This document shows positions 23,373-30,695 of a DNA stretch of 37,092 nt, one piece after another. Source of the DNA: a bacterium BMS3Abin06 (GTDB lineage: Bacteria; Nitrospirota; Thermodesulfovibrionia; UBA6902). The stretch spans positions 1 to 37,092 of the forward strand of contig BDSY01000043.1 in the NCBI GenBank assembly GCA_002897895.1, read 5' to 3'. The position numbers and the translations under genes were made by a program. Positions within the stretch are counted from its first letter, which is position 1. The number at the start of each line of letters is the position of its first letter. A model generated the notes under the pieces. The model had not been told where the DNA came from, did not search any database, and saw nothing but the letters and a program-made list of their open reading frames with translations.

Positions 23373-23479
23373 GGCACAGAGGCGCAAAGGAGCAAAGGGA
23401 CAAAGTTAAAGAAAAGGGTAGAATCCCCCTTGTATTTTTTTTAGAACTTTGTGCCTTTGTGCCTCTGTCACTTTGAACC
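23373..23479. repeat. inverted arrays of 8-bp units between RNase Y and ymdB genes (element D)
   Basis: The left arm (23373-23404) is four consecutive octamers of form GGNNCANA, such as GGCGCAAA and GGAGCAAA. The right arm (23448-23479) is four octamers of the reverse complement, including TTTGTGCC twice. The 40-bp centre is non-coding. In the rny-ymdB transcript the arms would form an imperfect stem of about 30 bp. The architecture parallels the heptamer elements at 4395-4555 and 30402-30539. Confidence 0.7.
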
Positions 23480-23486
23480 TGGGTCT

Positions 23487-25052
23487 TTACTTTGCATATT
23501 CCACATATCTGGATTCCCTTATCACAGTGACCTTGATCTGTCCCGGATAAGTAAGCTCACCTTCGATTTTCTTCGCCAGGTCCCTCGAAATCCGGGCACA
23601 CACTTCATCACTGACTTCATCGGGCTTCACAATAATCCTCACTTCCCTGCCTGCCTGGACTGCATAGGATTTGTTAACTCCTTCAACAGAGGTGGCAATC
23701 TCCTCTAATTTCTCAACCCGGCCTAAATAATCCTCCAGGGTCTCTTTTCTTGCCCCGGGTCTTGCAGCGGAAAGTGCGTCGGCTGAGGCTACAAGTGAAG
23801 CTTCAACTGTTGCCGGGTCCCCCTCCCCGTGATGGACACGAATGGCGTTAACGACCTTGGCATTCTCGCCGTATTTCCTGGCTATATCCGACCCGATTGA
23901 CTGATGCGACCCTTCAACTTCATGGTCAACAGCCTTCCCTATGTCATGGAGAATACCCGCCCTTTTTGCAAGCTTTGGATCTACTCTGAGCTCGCCTGCC
24001 AGGATACTTGCAAGGTAAGCAACCTCCTTTGAATGCTGGAGGACATTCTGTCCGTAAGATGTCCTGTACTTGAGTCTCCCAAGCAGCCTTACTAATTCAG
24101 GGTGTATGCCGTGAAGTCCGAGGTCGAAAACCGCCTTCTCCCCTTCTTCCTTTATTATTGATTCAATCTCTTTCCTGACTTTTTCGACAACCTCTTCAAT
24201 TCTCGTGGGGTGTATTCTCCCGTCGCTGATAAGCCGTTCTAATGAAATCCTTCCTGTCTCTCTTCTTACAGGGTCAAAACAGGAGAGCAGGACGGTCTCC
24301 GGTGTATCATCAATAATAAATTCAACGCCTGTAGCAGCTTCAAGCGCTCTTATATTTCTCCCTTCTCTTCCTATTATCCTGCCCTTCATCTCATCATTCG
24401 GCAGGCTCACGGTAGAGATTGTATGCTCACCGACAAAGTCGCTCGAATAACGCTGGATTGCCAGGCTTAAAACCTCTTTTGACTTTCTGTCAGCGGATTC
24501 AATGGCCTCATCCTCAACCCGTTTTGCTATCCTGGCAGCCTCATATCTCGATTCACTTTCAACCCTGTTCAGCAGCTCTGTCCTGGCCTCTTCAACACTC
24601 ATTTGCGAGATCTGTTCAAGCACTTCATTCTGCTTCTTCAGAAGGGCTTCATAATTCCGTTCTTTTTCCTGCAGGCCCTTTTCCCGATTGTTAAGGTCTC
24701 TTTCTTTTCTGCTGAAATGGTACTCTTTTTTATCAAGCTGGTCGATCTTCCGGTCAAACATCTCCTCTCTCTGCCTCAGCCTTTTGTCAAGCTGGGTCAG
24801 CTCCGAGCGGCGCTCTTTCAATTCTTTTTCAGTCTCAGTCTTCAATAGAAGACTTGCATCCCTGGCTTCAAGCTGGGCTTCCTTCTTGATGGTTCTGGCT
24901 TCTTTTCTGGCATCATGCAAAAGCCTCTCTGCCTTTTCTTCTACTTCCTTTAATTTTTTACCTGTACTGAATTTATTGTATAAGAGTGATAAAACGAAAC
25001 CCGCGGCAAGTCCTGCAACCAGAACAACAAAGAGATACACTGTGCTATTCAT
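23487..25052 (-). CDS. rny: ribonuclease Y
   Basis: The 521-residue length is typical of this membrane-anchored endoribonuclease, which starts mRNA decay. Order of parts: N-terminal membrane helix ([20 protein letters not shown], ~5-24), a long charged coiled coil (32-200), a KH RNA-binding domain with [10 protein letters not shown] (224-233), and an HD domain with H340 ([10 protein letters not shown]) and H369-D370 ([13 protein letters not shown]). The ATG overlaps the rarA stop (TAATG) and is preceded by GGAGGAGCAG. Operon order is rarA-rny-ymdB. Confidence 0.96.
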   Translation of the reverse strand: MNSTVYLFVVLVAGLAAGFVLSLLYNKFSTGKKLKEVEEKAERLLHDARKEARTIKKEAQLEARDASLLLKTETEKELKERRSELTQLDKRLRQREEMFDRKIDQLDKKEYHFSRKERDLNNREKGLQEKERNYEALLKKQNEVLEQISQMSVEEARTELLNRVESESRYEAARIAKRVEDEAIESADRKSKEVLSLAIQRYSSDFVGEHTISTVSLPNDEMKGRIIGREGRNIRALEAATGVEFIIDDTPETVLLSCFDPVRRETGRISLERLISDGRIHPTRIEEVVEKVRKEIESIIKEEGEKAVFDLGLHGIHPELVRLLGRLKYRTSYGQNVLQHSKEVAYLASILAGELRVDPKLAKRAGILHDIGKAVDHEVEGSHQSIGSDIARKYGENAKVVNAIRVHHGEGDPATVEASLVASADALSAARPGARKETLEDYLGRVEKLEEIATSVEGVNKSYAVQAGREVRIIVKPDEVSDEVCARISRDLAKKIEGELTYPGQIKVTVIRESRYVEYAK

Positions 25053-26317
25053 TATCTGCTCCTCCTTTTACATAATCTTTTCTTGAATGTTCTTTCATAT
25101 CCCTCATCAGATGGAAAAAAGAAAATATTTTTTTTCGTAATGTATTGCTGATCTACATTCTCTCCCTTGTAATCGTGCGGATATTTATATCCGGCTCCCG
25201 CCCCGAGACGGGAGGCGCCTTTGTAACCAGTGCCTTTCAGGTGAGCAGGTACGGGCTCAAGCCTTTCTTCCCTGACGTTTGATAATGCCCTTTCTATCCC
25301 GCTGTATGAAGCATTGCTCTTGGGCGCTATCGCTATATAGATTGCCGCCTGTGCCAATGGAATCCGCGCCTCGGGCATGCCTGTAAACTCAACTGCATGC
25401 ATAGCTGCTACTGCAACCTGTAAGGCCCCGGGGTCTGCATTCCCGACATCTTCAGAAGCACAGATTATAATCCTCCGGGCAATATACAGTGGGTCTTCCC
25501 CTGCCTCTATCATCTTCGCCAGCCAGTATAAAACAGCATCGGGGTCTCCTCCGCGCATGCTTTTTATGAAGGCTGAGATGGTATCATAGTGTTCATCTTC
25601 ACTGTAATAAAGCGACTTCTTCTGTAAAACTTCTTTTGCCAGTTCAATATCATAGCTTGGGCGTTTTGTACTTTTAATCATAAAAGCGCCCATTTCAAGT
25701 GTGTTTAATGCCCTCCTTGCATCACCCTCTGAAGCTGTTGCAATGAAGTCAAGGGCGCCAGGCTCTATTTTTATGTTTAAGTCGCCAACCCCCTTTTCTC
25801 TGTCCTGCAATGCCCTTTCGAGCAGGATCTTGATTTCAGGTTCGCTTAAGGGGAAGAACTGAAAGATCATTGACCTGGAAGAGAGGGCCGGTATTATGGA
25901 AAAAAACGGGTTCCGGGTAGAAGCGCCTATCAGTGTTACAGTACCGTTTTCAACATCAGGCAGCAGGGCATCCTGCTGCAGCTTGTTGAAGCGGTGAATC
26001 TCGTCAACAAAGAGAATTACCCTGTCAGCCTTTTTTGCATCTTTTAATGCCTCTTTTATCTCCCCTACCCCAGAAGTGACGGCATTTAAAGATATGAAAA
26101 ATGCACGGGTCTTTTGGGCAATTATGTGTGCAAGCGCAGTCTTCCCCGTACCGGGGGGGCCATAGAGAATAAGGGAGACAATAGAGTCTCTTTCAATAGC
26201 TTCCCTGAGTGGTTTCCCTTGACCCAGTATATGTGACTGTCCGACAAATTCATCTAAGTTACGGGGCTGCATCCTCCAGGCAAGGGGAGCCCTTCTGTCT
26301 TGTTTAAATAGTTCCAT
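25052..26317 (-). CDS. rarA: replication-associated recombination protein A (RarA/MgsA ATPase)
   Basis: This 421-residue AAA+ ATPase acts at stalled replication forks. It shows [16 protein letters not shown] (16-31), Walker A GPPGTGKT (53-60), Walker [11 protein letters not shown] (101-110), sensor 1 GASTRNP (131-137) and the C-terminal tetramerisation region ([33 protein letters not shown]). It starts at ATG 26317, just after two GC-rich hairpins and with no plain ribosome binding site. A minus-strand TTGACA near 26573 could be the -35 box of its promoter, but the -10 match is weak. The stop overlaps the rny start. Confidence 0.95.
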   Translation of the reverse strand: MELFKQDRRAPLAWRMQPRNLDEFVGQSHILGQGKPLREAIERDSIVSLILYGPPGTGKTALAHIIAQKTRAFFISLNAVTSGVGEIKEALKDAKKADRVILFVDEIHRFNKLQQDALLPDVENGTVTLIGASTRNPFFSIIPALSSRSMIFQFFPLSEPEIKILLERALQDREKGVGDLNIKIEPGALDFIATASEGDARRALNTLEMGAFMIKSTKRPSYDIELAKEVLQKKSLYYSEDEHYDTISAFIKSMRGGDPDAVLYWLAKMIEAGEDPLYIARRIIICASEDVGNADPGALQVAVAAMHAVEFTGMPEARIPLAQAAIYIAIAPKSNASYSGIERALSNVREERLEPVPAHLKGTGYKGASRLGAGAGYKYPHDYKGENVDQQYITKKNIFFFPSDEGYERTFKKRLCKRRSR

Positions 26318-26322
26318 TTTAT

Positions 26323-26367
26323 CGCCGGGATTTCTCCCGGCCTCCCCGGTCGCAGGGAGCAGCGACC
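26323..26367 (-). promoter_or_regulatory. two tandem GC-rich hairpins in the rarA leader
   Basis: GGTCGC/GCGACC (26348-26353 and 26362-26367) and CCGGGAGAAATCCCGG (26324-26339) form two adjacent stems that end about 7 bases before the rarA ATG. The only purine-rich candidate ribosome binding site (GGGAG) is inside the second stem. The stretch 26368-26611 further upstream shows nothing else I can name. Confidence 0.4.
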
Positions 26368-26611
26368 ACGAACAGCTTTGACAGAAGGAATCTTACAACA
26401 ACGGCAGGATCAGATTGTGAGACATTTTGAAATCTATACGATAATCCTTGTTTAAATCCTTAAGTGATAGCAGGATTTTTGAAAGAAACAAGAAATCAAA
26501 ATATTTTTTGTGCGTCAGTGAAAATTTGTTGTTGCCTCTATGATTATCCATATCCCATGAAACCTAAACTGTCAAAGCAAAAAGATTATATCGGATCCCG
26601 CAGCTGCGAGA

Positions 26612-26803
26612 TAAAAAGACCCACCTTGCCGTGTAGAACAAAACTTGAATCCCTGTAAAACAGGTGGGTGCCTTGAAAGCAAGATCAGGCATTTTCCCCA
26701 TAGTTTCAGGGCGCTCAACACTTGCATTACGCTGGCTCCCGGATTCTTTAATGTCGGAATAAGTTTCCATTCCTATCACAAACAAGGCAGGTAATTCTCC
26801 CTT
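26612..26803 (-). ncRNA. ssrS: 6S RNA
   Basis: On the minus strand, CCTGCCTTG (26791-26783) and CAAGGTGGG (26628-26620) form the closing stem of an RNA of about 180 nt. The 3' half (CACCCACCTGTTTTACAGGG, then ATTCAAG and CACGGC) parallels the conserved 3' half of 6S RNA, where CACCTTGAACC..GGGTTCAAG precedes CTGCGGCGG. A T-rich run (TCTTTTTATCT) follows the stem and acts as terminator. A good promoter with a predicted start near 26803 lies directly upstream. 6S RNA mimics an open promoter and sequesters housekeeping RNA polymerase in stationary phase. The gene lies between dapA and rarA. Confidence 0.78.
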
Positions 26804-26809
26804 TTCTAT

Positions 26810-26839
26810 TTTATAACAGAAAAGAAGTTCATTTATCAA
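26810..26839 (-). promoter_or_regulatory. promoter of the 6S RNA gene
   Basis: On the minus strand, TTGATA (26839-26834) and TATAAA (26815-26810) are 18 bp apart. The expected start (~26803) fits the 5' end of the 6S RNA fold. Confidence 0.65.
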
Positions 26840-26872
26840 GAATATTCGAATTACGTCTTGTGTATTACGAAT

Positions 26873-26900
26873 TGCAGGTTAAAAAGAGATACAACCTGCA
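26873..26900 (-). terminator. hairpin after dapA
   Basis: TGCAGGTT and AACCTGCA (26900-26893 and 26880-26873 on the minus strand) form an 8-bp stem with a 12-base loop starting 19 bp after the dapA stop. No T run follows, so its strength as a terminator is uncertain. Confidence 0.35.
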
Positions 26901-26918
26901 TTCGCAAAAGATTTAACC

Positions 26919-27797
26919 TCATTTCAGCTCAAGCCCATAATTTATAAGAATATTTTTCAGCTTATCATTGTTCCCGGCGCTCATCGGGCAAAGGGGCAAC
27001 CTCATTTCCTCCTGAATTTTCCCCATTAAGCTGAGGGCGGTCTTCACAGATATAGGGTTTGTCTCTATAAACATCCCCTTATTCAGGGGCTCAAGTTTGA
27101 AATGCAATCTCCTCGCCTCTTCAATATTCCCCTCCAGCAGCGCCTTGCACATGGCAGACAGATCCTTTGGAGCCACGTTAGCTGAAACAGATATTGTCCC
27201 TTTTCCTCCAAGGAGCATTAAAGGGAAGGTAGTAAAATCATCCCCCGACAGCACGGTTATACTGTCTCCGCAGAGACGCAATACCTCGCTCACCTGCTTC
27301 ATATCCCCTGTGGCTTCCTTAATGGCAACGATATTTTCTATTTCAGCCAGTCTTGCTACTGTTTGAGGGAGCAGATTTACAGCGGTGCGGCCGGGGACAT
27401 TATAGAGAACCTGGGGAATATCTACCGCTTCTGCAATCGCCTTATAGTGCCTGTAAAGACCTTCCTGTGTAGGTTTGTTGTAATAAGGCGTCACCAGGAG
27501 GGCGCCGTCAGCTCCCATTTCCTTTGCCTTCTTAGTCATCATAATCGTTTCGGCTGTTGCGTTGGCTCCTGTGCCGGCAATAACAGGAACCCTGCCGTTT
27601 GCTACCTGAATTGCCAGCTCTATCACTCTGTAATGCTCATCATACTCCAGAGTCGCTGATTCCCCTGTTGTGCCGCACGGCACAATGGCATCGGTCCCTT
27701 CGGTGATATGCCATTCAATCAGGTCACATAAAGCCTGCTCATCAAGCTCATTATTCTTAAATGGTGTAACTATTGCAACGATTGACCCTTTAAACAT
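26919..27797 (-). CDS. dapA: 4-hydroxy-tetrahydrodipicolinate synthase
   Basis: It condenses pyruvate and aspartate semialdehyde in lysine/diaminopimelate synthesis. The 292-residue product from ATG 27797 has the family TIM-barrel motifs: GTTGES (42-47; T43, T44), LVTPYYNKPT (101-110), YNVPGRT (132-138; Y132, R137) and the Schiff-base lysine K160 in VAIKEATGD. The start at 27797 follows GGGAGGAATT; a longer frame from 27809 would include that ribosome binding site and is rejected. It is monocistronic, with 6S RNA downstream. Confidence 0.95.
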   Translation of the reverse strand: MFKGSIVAIVTPFKNNELDEQALCDLIEWHITEGTDAIVPCGTTGESATLEYDEHYRVIELAIQVANGRVPVIAGTGANATAETIMMTKKAKEMGADGALLVTPYYNKPTQEGLYRHYKAIAEAVDIPQVLYNVPGRTAVNLLPQTVARLAEIENIVAIKEATGDMKQVSEVLRLCGDSITVLSGDDFTTFPLMLLGGKGTISVSANVAPKDLSAMCKALLEGNIEEARRLHFKLEPLNKGMFIETNPISVKTALSLMGKIQEEMRLPLCPMSAGNNDKLKNILINYGLELK

Positions 27798-27952
27798 AAT
27801 TCCTCCCAATATATCTTTTTTGTAACTGCTCCCTGCACCTGTGAACGGTTACTGAATTATAAAGTTTATGGCAAAACCTGAGGTAAGGTCAAGCTTAAAA
27901 TTTCATGAAAATATTCACGCTTACATTGATTTTAAAAAATCATTGTGCGGAT

Positions 27953-27981
27953 TTGGATAACTATTGCAATTCTGCTACAAT
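27953..27981 (+). promoter_or_regulatory. tRNA-Arg promoter
   Basis: TTGGAT (27953-27958) and TACAAT (27976-27981) are 17 bp apart. The predicted start near 27988 is 45 bp upstream of the mature tRNA. Confidence 0.5.
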
Positions 27982-28032
27982 AAGCGGTCTCTCAATTGAC
28001 GCAACATCGGGAAATCATTTAAAATCAAACGT

Positions 28033-28109
28033 GCGCCCATAGCTCAATTGGATAGAGTGCCGGACTACGAATCCGTAGGTTGGAGGTTCGACTCCTCCTG
28101 GGCGCGCCA
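28033..28109 (+). tRNA. tRNA-Arg (anticodon ACG)
   Basis: This is a 77-nt cloverleaf with encoded CCA. The acceptor stem GCGCCCA (28033-28039) pairs with TGGGCGC (28099-28105). The D arm contains AGCTCAATTGGATAGAG, the anticodon loop is CTACGAA giving ACG, and the T arm is GGAGGTTCGACTCC. The CCA ends one base before the stop codon of the convergent DUF3786 gene, so the two transcripts' ends abut. Confidence 0.96.
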
Positions 28110-28856
28110 TTATTTCATTGCCCTTACAAAGGCCATCCCGAGATAAAGCAGTGCTTCGACATCAAGGAACTCTGCAGCAGTTGAGTCCAGAAGCACTTTG
28201 CAGTCAGCGCCGAAGTCCTCATCTCCGGATCGAAGAAGAACAAGAAAGGGAATCTTCGGCAGCGGGTATATAACAAAGCTCTGCTCTGCCGGAAACCCCT
28301 CAACTTTTTCAGCTCCCATTGCAGACAATCTTCTTAAAAATCCTTCCCTGAAATGTTCGAACATTTTTGCAAGAGAGATTTCGCAGGCCCCATGAAAGCT
28401 TTCAGCCCGGATCAGGCCGTCTTTTAAATCCCTGAATGCAACCCATTTCCCTGACAAACGGCTTTTCCCGGCCTGCTTTATGTACATAAGGATAAGGAGC
28501 CTGTCCCATATCCCCATTTGGTCTGCAAAGCCTGAACGCCTTAATGTAACTTCTTTGCCCATGTACCTGATCTTCAAAACATCCTCTTCACTGACAGCGC
28601 CGATGCCTTTTGCCACACCGGGAAAATTTATTTGAAAGACCTCGCTGAACAGTTCAATAAGCCGTTTTTCTTTCCAGTCGCCTGCATCGGAAAGCATGGC
28701 GTCAATTTCTTTTTTAGACTGTTCATCAAGCTCAGGGCATTCGGATGAAGCAATCATCCTTCTGAGAAATCGCACTGCAAAAGACATGCAGGTGCCTGCC
28801 GGGCATCTGCCGCAGTTATTAGAGGGCAGTTTTTTATAAACATCAAGAGGGGTCAT
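28110..28856 (-). CDS. Fe-S cluster / DUF3786 domain protein
   Basis: From ATG 28856 the product has 248 residues. The N-terminus (LPSNNCGRCPAGTCMSFA) has a C15-x2-C18-x4-C23-x16-C40 set, the PF04060-type 4Fe-4S motif found in corrinoid/CO-dehydrogenase-associated and other anaerobe proteins. The rest (~75-245) matches DUF3786 (RYMGKEVTLRRSG, LLILMYIKQAGKS, WVAFRDLKDGLI). Function is unknown; the domain pair is typical of strict anaerobes. The frame extends to a GTG at 28895, which is less likely as the family begins close to the cysteine motif. The gene stands alone, and its stop touches the tRNA. Confidence 0.8.
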   Translation of the reverse strand: MTPLDVYKKLPSNNCGRCPAGTCMSFAVRFLRRMIASSECPELDEQSKKEIDAMLSDAGDWKEKRLIELFSEVFQINFPGVAKGIGAVSEEDVLKIRYMGKEVTLRRSGFADQMGIWDRLLILMYIKQAGKSRLSGKWVAFRDLKDGLIRAESFHGACEISLAKMFEHFREGFLRRLSAMGAEKVEGFPAEQSFVIYPLPKIPFLVLLRSGDEDFGADCKVLLDSTAAEFLDVEALLYLGMAFVRAMK

Positions 28857-29028
28857 ATCTCCGGTATTTCTACATACGGAATTACATTTCCGCACGCTGT
28901 ATTAATTATAAGTACGTTTTTTTAATATAGCACAAAGAAGTAAGGCAAAAAATAGCAGGCATTTTATTGATAAAATTTTTTATAACAGTTAAACTCAGCT
29001 CATAACAAACATAATAACGGAGGAACCC

Positions 29029-29475
29029 ATGAAAAAAGGACTTGTACTGATCTTTGTTCTCTTTAGTCTCTTTGTCTTAAATGATTATTCATATGCCTTG
29101 TGTGTTAATGTGCCTGAGGCAAATCTCAGGGGCGGCCCCGGAACAAAATATGAAAAGACATGGGAAGTTTTTAAATACATGCCCTTAAAGAAGTTGTCTA
29201 AAAAAGGAAACTGGTACAAGGTTAAGGATGTGGACGGTGATATTCACTGGGTTTACAGGAAACTGGTTACAGATAAATTCCGGTGCGCAGTAGTTAAAGT
29301 GGATAAAGCAAATGTCAGAAGCGGCCCCGGAACCGGCTACAGCAAAAAAGCCCTGAGCCCTGTTTTAAAATATGACTCTTTTAAAGTAATCAAGATAAAG
29401 CCTTCGTGGGTCAAGGTGATTGACGAATTTGATGATACAGGGTGGATATTCAGAAAATTATTGTGGATTCAGTAA
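29029..29475 (+). CDS. exported protein with two bacterial SH3 domains
   Basis: The 148-residue product starts with a signal peptide (MKKGLVLIFVLFSLFVLNDY, cleavage probably after SYA at ~24). Two SH3-type repeats follow: one at ~27-82 (EANLRGGPGTKYEKTW, WYKVKDVDGDIHWVYRKLV) and one at ~88-146 (KANVRSGPGTGYSKK, WVKVIDEFDDTGWIFRKLLW). Such domains bind peptidoglycan or envelope partners in the periplasm. The start is supported by CGGAGGAACCC. No neighbour gives a more specific role. Confidence 0.85.
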   Translation: MKKGLVLIFVLFSLFVLNDYSYALCVNVPEANLRGGPGTKYEKTWEVFKYMPLKKLSKKGNWYKVKDVDGDIHWVYRKLVTDKFRCAVVKVDKANVRSGPGTGYSKKALSPVLKYDSFKVIKIKPSWVKVIDEFDDTGWIFRKLLWIQ

Positions 29476-29508
29476 CAGGGAAATACTCGCTTCCGGTTTG
29501 CAATTTTT

Positions 29509-29540
29509 CATAACAATAGTTATGTTTATCTATTGTTATG
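29509..29540. repeat. 11-bp perfect inverted repeat downstream of the SH3 gene
   Basis: CATAACAATAG (29509-29519) and CTATTGTTATG (29530-29540) form a strong A+T-rich stem with a 10-base loop between convergent genes. No T run follows on either strand. It could be a weak bidirectional terminator. Confidence 0.5.
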
Positions 29541-29573
29541 AAACTCGTAATAAATCCTGAAAAGCAGTTTTTT

Positions 29574-29598
29574 GTCATTCCCGTGAAAACGGGAATCC
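29574..29598. repeat. REP-like hairpin (GTCATTCC family)
   Basis: GTCATTCCCG and CGGGAATCC form a hairpin with a short TGAAAA loop. It has the same family start as the units at 6390 and 7857. Confidence 0.65.
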
Positions 29599-29616
29599 AG
29601 TCTTTTCAGCCTGACC

Positions 29617-30204
29617 TTATCCCCACCAGTAACGCACCTGGCCTACATCGACATGAACGAATTTTGAACGTGGATAATAGCCTACCCCTCCCCGCCTCAA
29701 AGACATAGCCGTCCGTCTAAGCGCTTTAGTGCTGTATCCGGGCAAGCTTATATCTACGGCTTTGCCATACATATGAAGGCTGTTCTTTGCCACACCTTTT
29801 TTCCTCTTTCTTAAAAGGGCATTTGAGTGGGGCGTGCGGTATCCGGAAATAATGTGAAACGGTTCCTTGTTTTTCAGTTTTCTCCGGATATCAAACAGGA
29901 CATCCAGGAGGTCTGTTTTTATTGCTTTTACTTTACCGGTGCGGGAATCCCTGAATATGTGGTTTATCATTGAGAGCGCCCCGGGTACGAACTGTCCGTC
30001 TTTCCAGTAAACTGTCTCCAGGTTTTCATGACTGTAAATATTATAAAAAGAAAGTTTTTTTTCAGCCGGTGAATCTTTGACAGCTGCCAGGATTTTTTTC
30101 GGCACAAAGGTTGCCGTTACAATTGCCAATCCCATGGTGATAAATTTCCTGCGGTTCATTCCGCTCTTAATTGCGGGAAGCTCTTTATTATTTAATAAAA
30201 TCAT
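29617..30204 (-). CDS. DUF882 (YcbK-like) M15-type peptidase with Tat signal
   Basis: From ATG 30204 the protein has 195 residues. A twin-arginine signal (NRRKFITMGLAIVTATFVP, R18-R19) predicts folded export. The M15-type zinc site is complete: H144 and D151 in SLHMYGKAVDI, and H184 in FVHVD; SGYRTPHSN (120-128) is the family motif. It is expected to trim cell-wall peptides in the periplasm. ATG 30204 is chosen because AAAGGTGA precedes it; a TTG at 30228 lengthens the frame, and MNRRKF at 30162 is another option. It is convergent with the SH3 gene. Confidence 0.88.
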   Translation of the reverse strand: MILLNNKELPAIKSGMNRRKFITMGLAIVTATFVPKKILAAVKDSPAEKKLSFYNIYSHENLETVYWKDGQFVPGALSMINHIFRDSRTGKVKAIKTDLLDVLFDIRRKLKNKEPFHIISGYRTPHSNALLRKRKKGVAKNSLHMYGKAVDISLPGYSTKALRRTAMSLRRGGVGYYPRSKFVHVDVGQVRYWWG

Positions 30205-30236
30205 CAAGTCACCTTTATCATGGATCAAGCGAAATC

Positions 30237-30266
30237 ATTATAGCATCTGAAATAAATTTTCATCAA
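30237..30266 (-). promoter_or_regulatory. promoter of the DUF882 peptidase gene
   Basis: On the minus strand, TTGATG (30266-30261) and an extended -10 TGC-TATAAT (TATAAT at 30242-30237) are 18 bp apart. The predicted start near 30230 leaves a ~25-base leader. Confidence 0.6.
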
Positions 30267-30350
30267 TTAAAAAATTCAAGTATAATTATCCCGTTACTGT
30301 TCAGCCGCAGACTTTCATCTATTATTTTTTCGGAATAATTTCCAAAAAAC

Positions 30351-30366
30351 TGTGATTAAGATCACA
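30351..30366. promoter_or_regulatory. perfect CRP/FNR-type palindrome
   Basis: TGTGATTAAGATCACA is a perfect TGTGA-N6-TCACA operator. It lies ~120 bp upstream of the DUF882 promoter and ~345 bp upstream of the M20 operon. A partial duplicate (AACTGTTAAGATCACAGG) is at 30562-30579 on the other side of the heptamer element. Which gene it controls is not clear. Confidence 0.5.
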
Positions 30367-30401
30367 GGTAGTAGTTCAGCGGGTATCTACGATGCCAGGT
30401 G

Positions 30402-30539
30402 AAGAATTCAGGAGTCAGAATCCAGAATCCAGAATAAAAAGAGAAAAAGCTAAAGAGTTTCAAGATTTGATAGTCTGTCAAAAAGCGCATGTTAGAGGCA
30501 TATTCCAAAGTAATTCTGACTCCTGACTCCTGAATTCTT
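30402..30539. repeat. heptamer-array element with internally deleted four-helix-bundle gene (copy C)
   Basis: The outer 17 bp are a perfect inverted repeat: AAGAATTCAGGAGTCAG (30402-30418) and CTGACTCCTGAATTCTT (30523-30539). The left arm is built of 7-bp units such as CAGGAGT and CAGAATC (to 30436); the right arm contains ACTCCTG twice. The 80-bp centre encodes the two ends of a four-helix-bundle protein fused in frame. The heptamer sequence differs from copy A but the layout is the same. Confidence 0.72.
30437..30526 (+). pseudogene. four-helix-bundle protein (S23 type), internally deleted
   Basis: The frame has no ATG. It reads EFQDLIVCQKAHVRGIF, which matches the first helix of S23-type proteins (F.DL.VWQKAH), then QSNSDS and a stop within the right array (30524-30526). 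About 80-90 central residues are missing. Both ends of the gene and both arrays persist, as in MITEs derived from larger elements. Confidence 0.6.
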
Positions 30540-30695
30540 GTTAAACATTTTCCTGTAGCGGAACTGTTAAGATCACAGGAGTTTTATTCCTCCGGATATC
30601 TTTTCTTATATCCATTGAATTTATAGCTGAAAAGTTATTAGTATGTAAGTGTCAGGTTGTTTTGAAAAGCAACCGGCAATGAATGAGTAAGGGCT

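Noticed and set aside
22575..23387. Longer ymdB start at 23387
   Set aside because: The extra ten residues derive from the octamer array, and the family begins at MKILFIGD.
26464..26658. 64-aa plus-strand frame
   Set aside because: Antisense to the 6S RNA, no ribosome binding site and no family resemblance.
26564..26839. 91-aa minus-strand frame between dapA and rarA
   Set aside because: It covers the 6S RNA on the same strand; codons follow RNA structure and no protein family fits.
30402..30539. Heptamer arrays considered as a CRISPR or simple microsatellite
   Set aside because: Units are contiguous without spacers, and the arms are inverted around a gene remnant.
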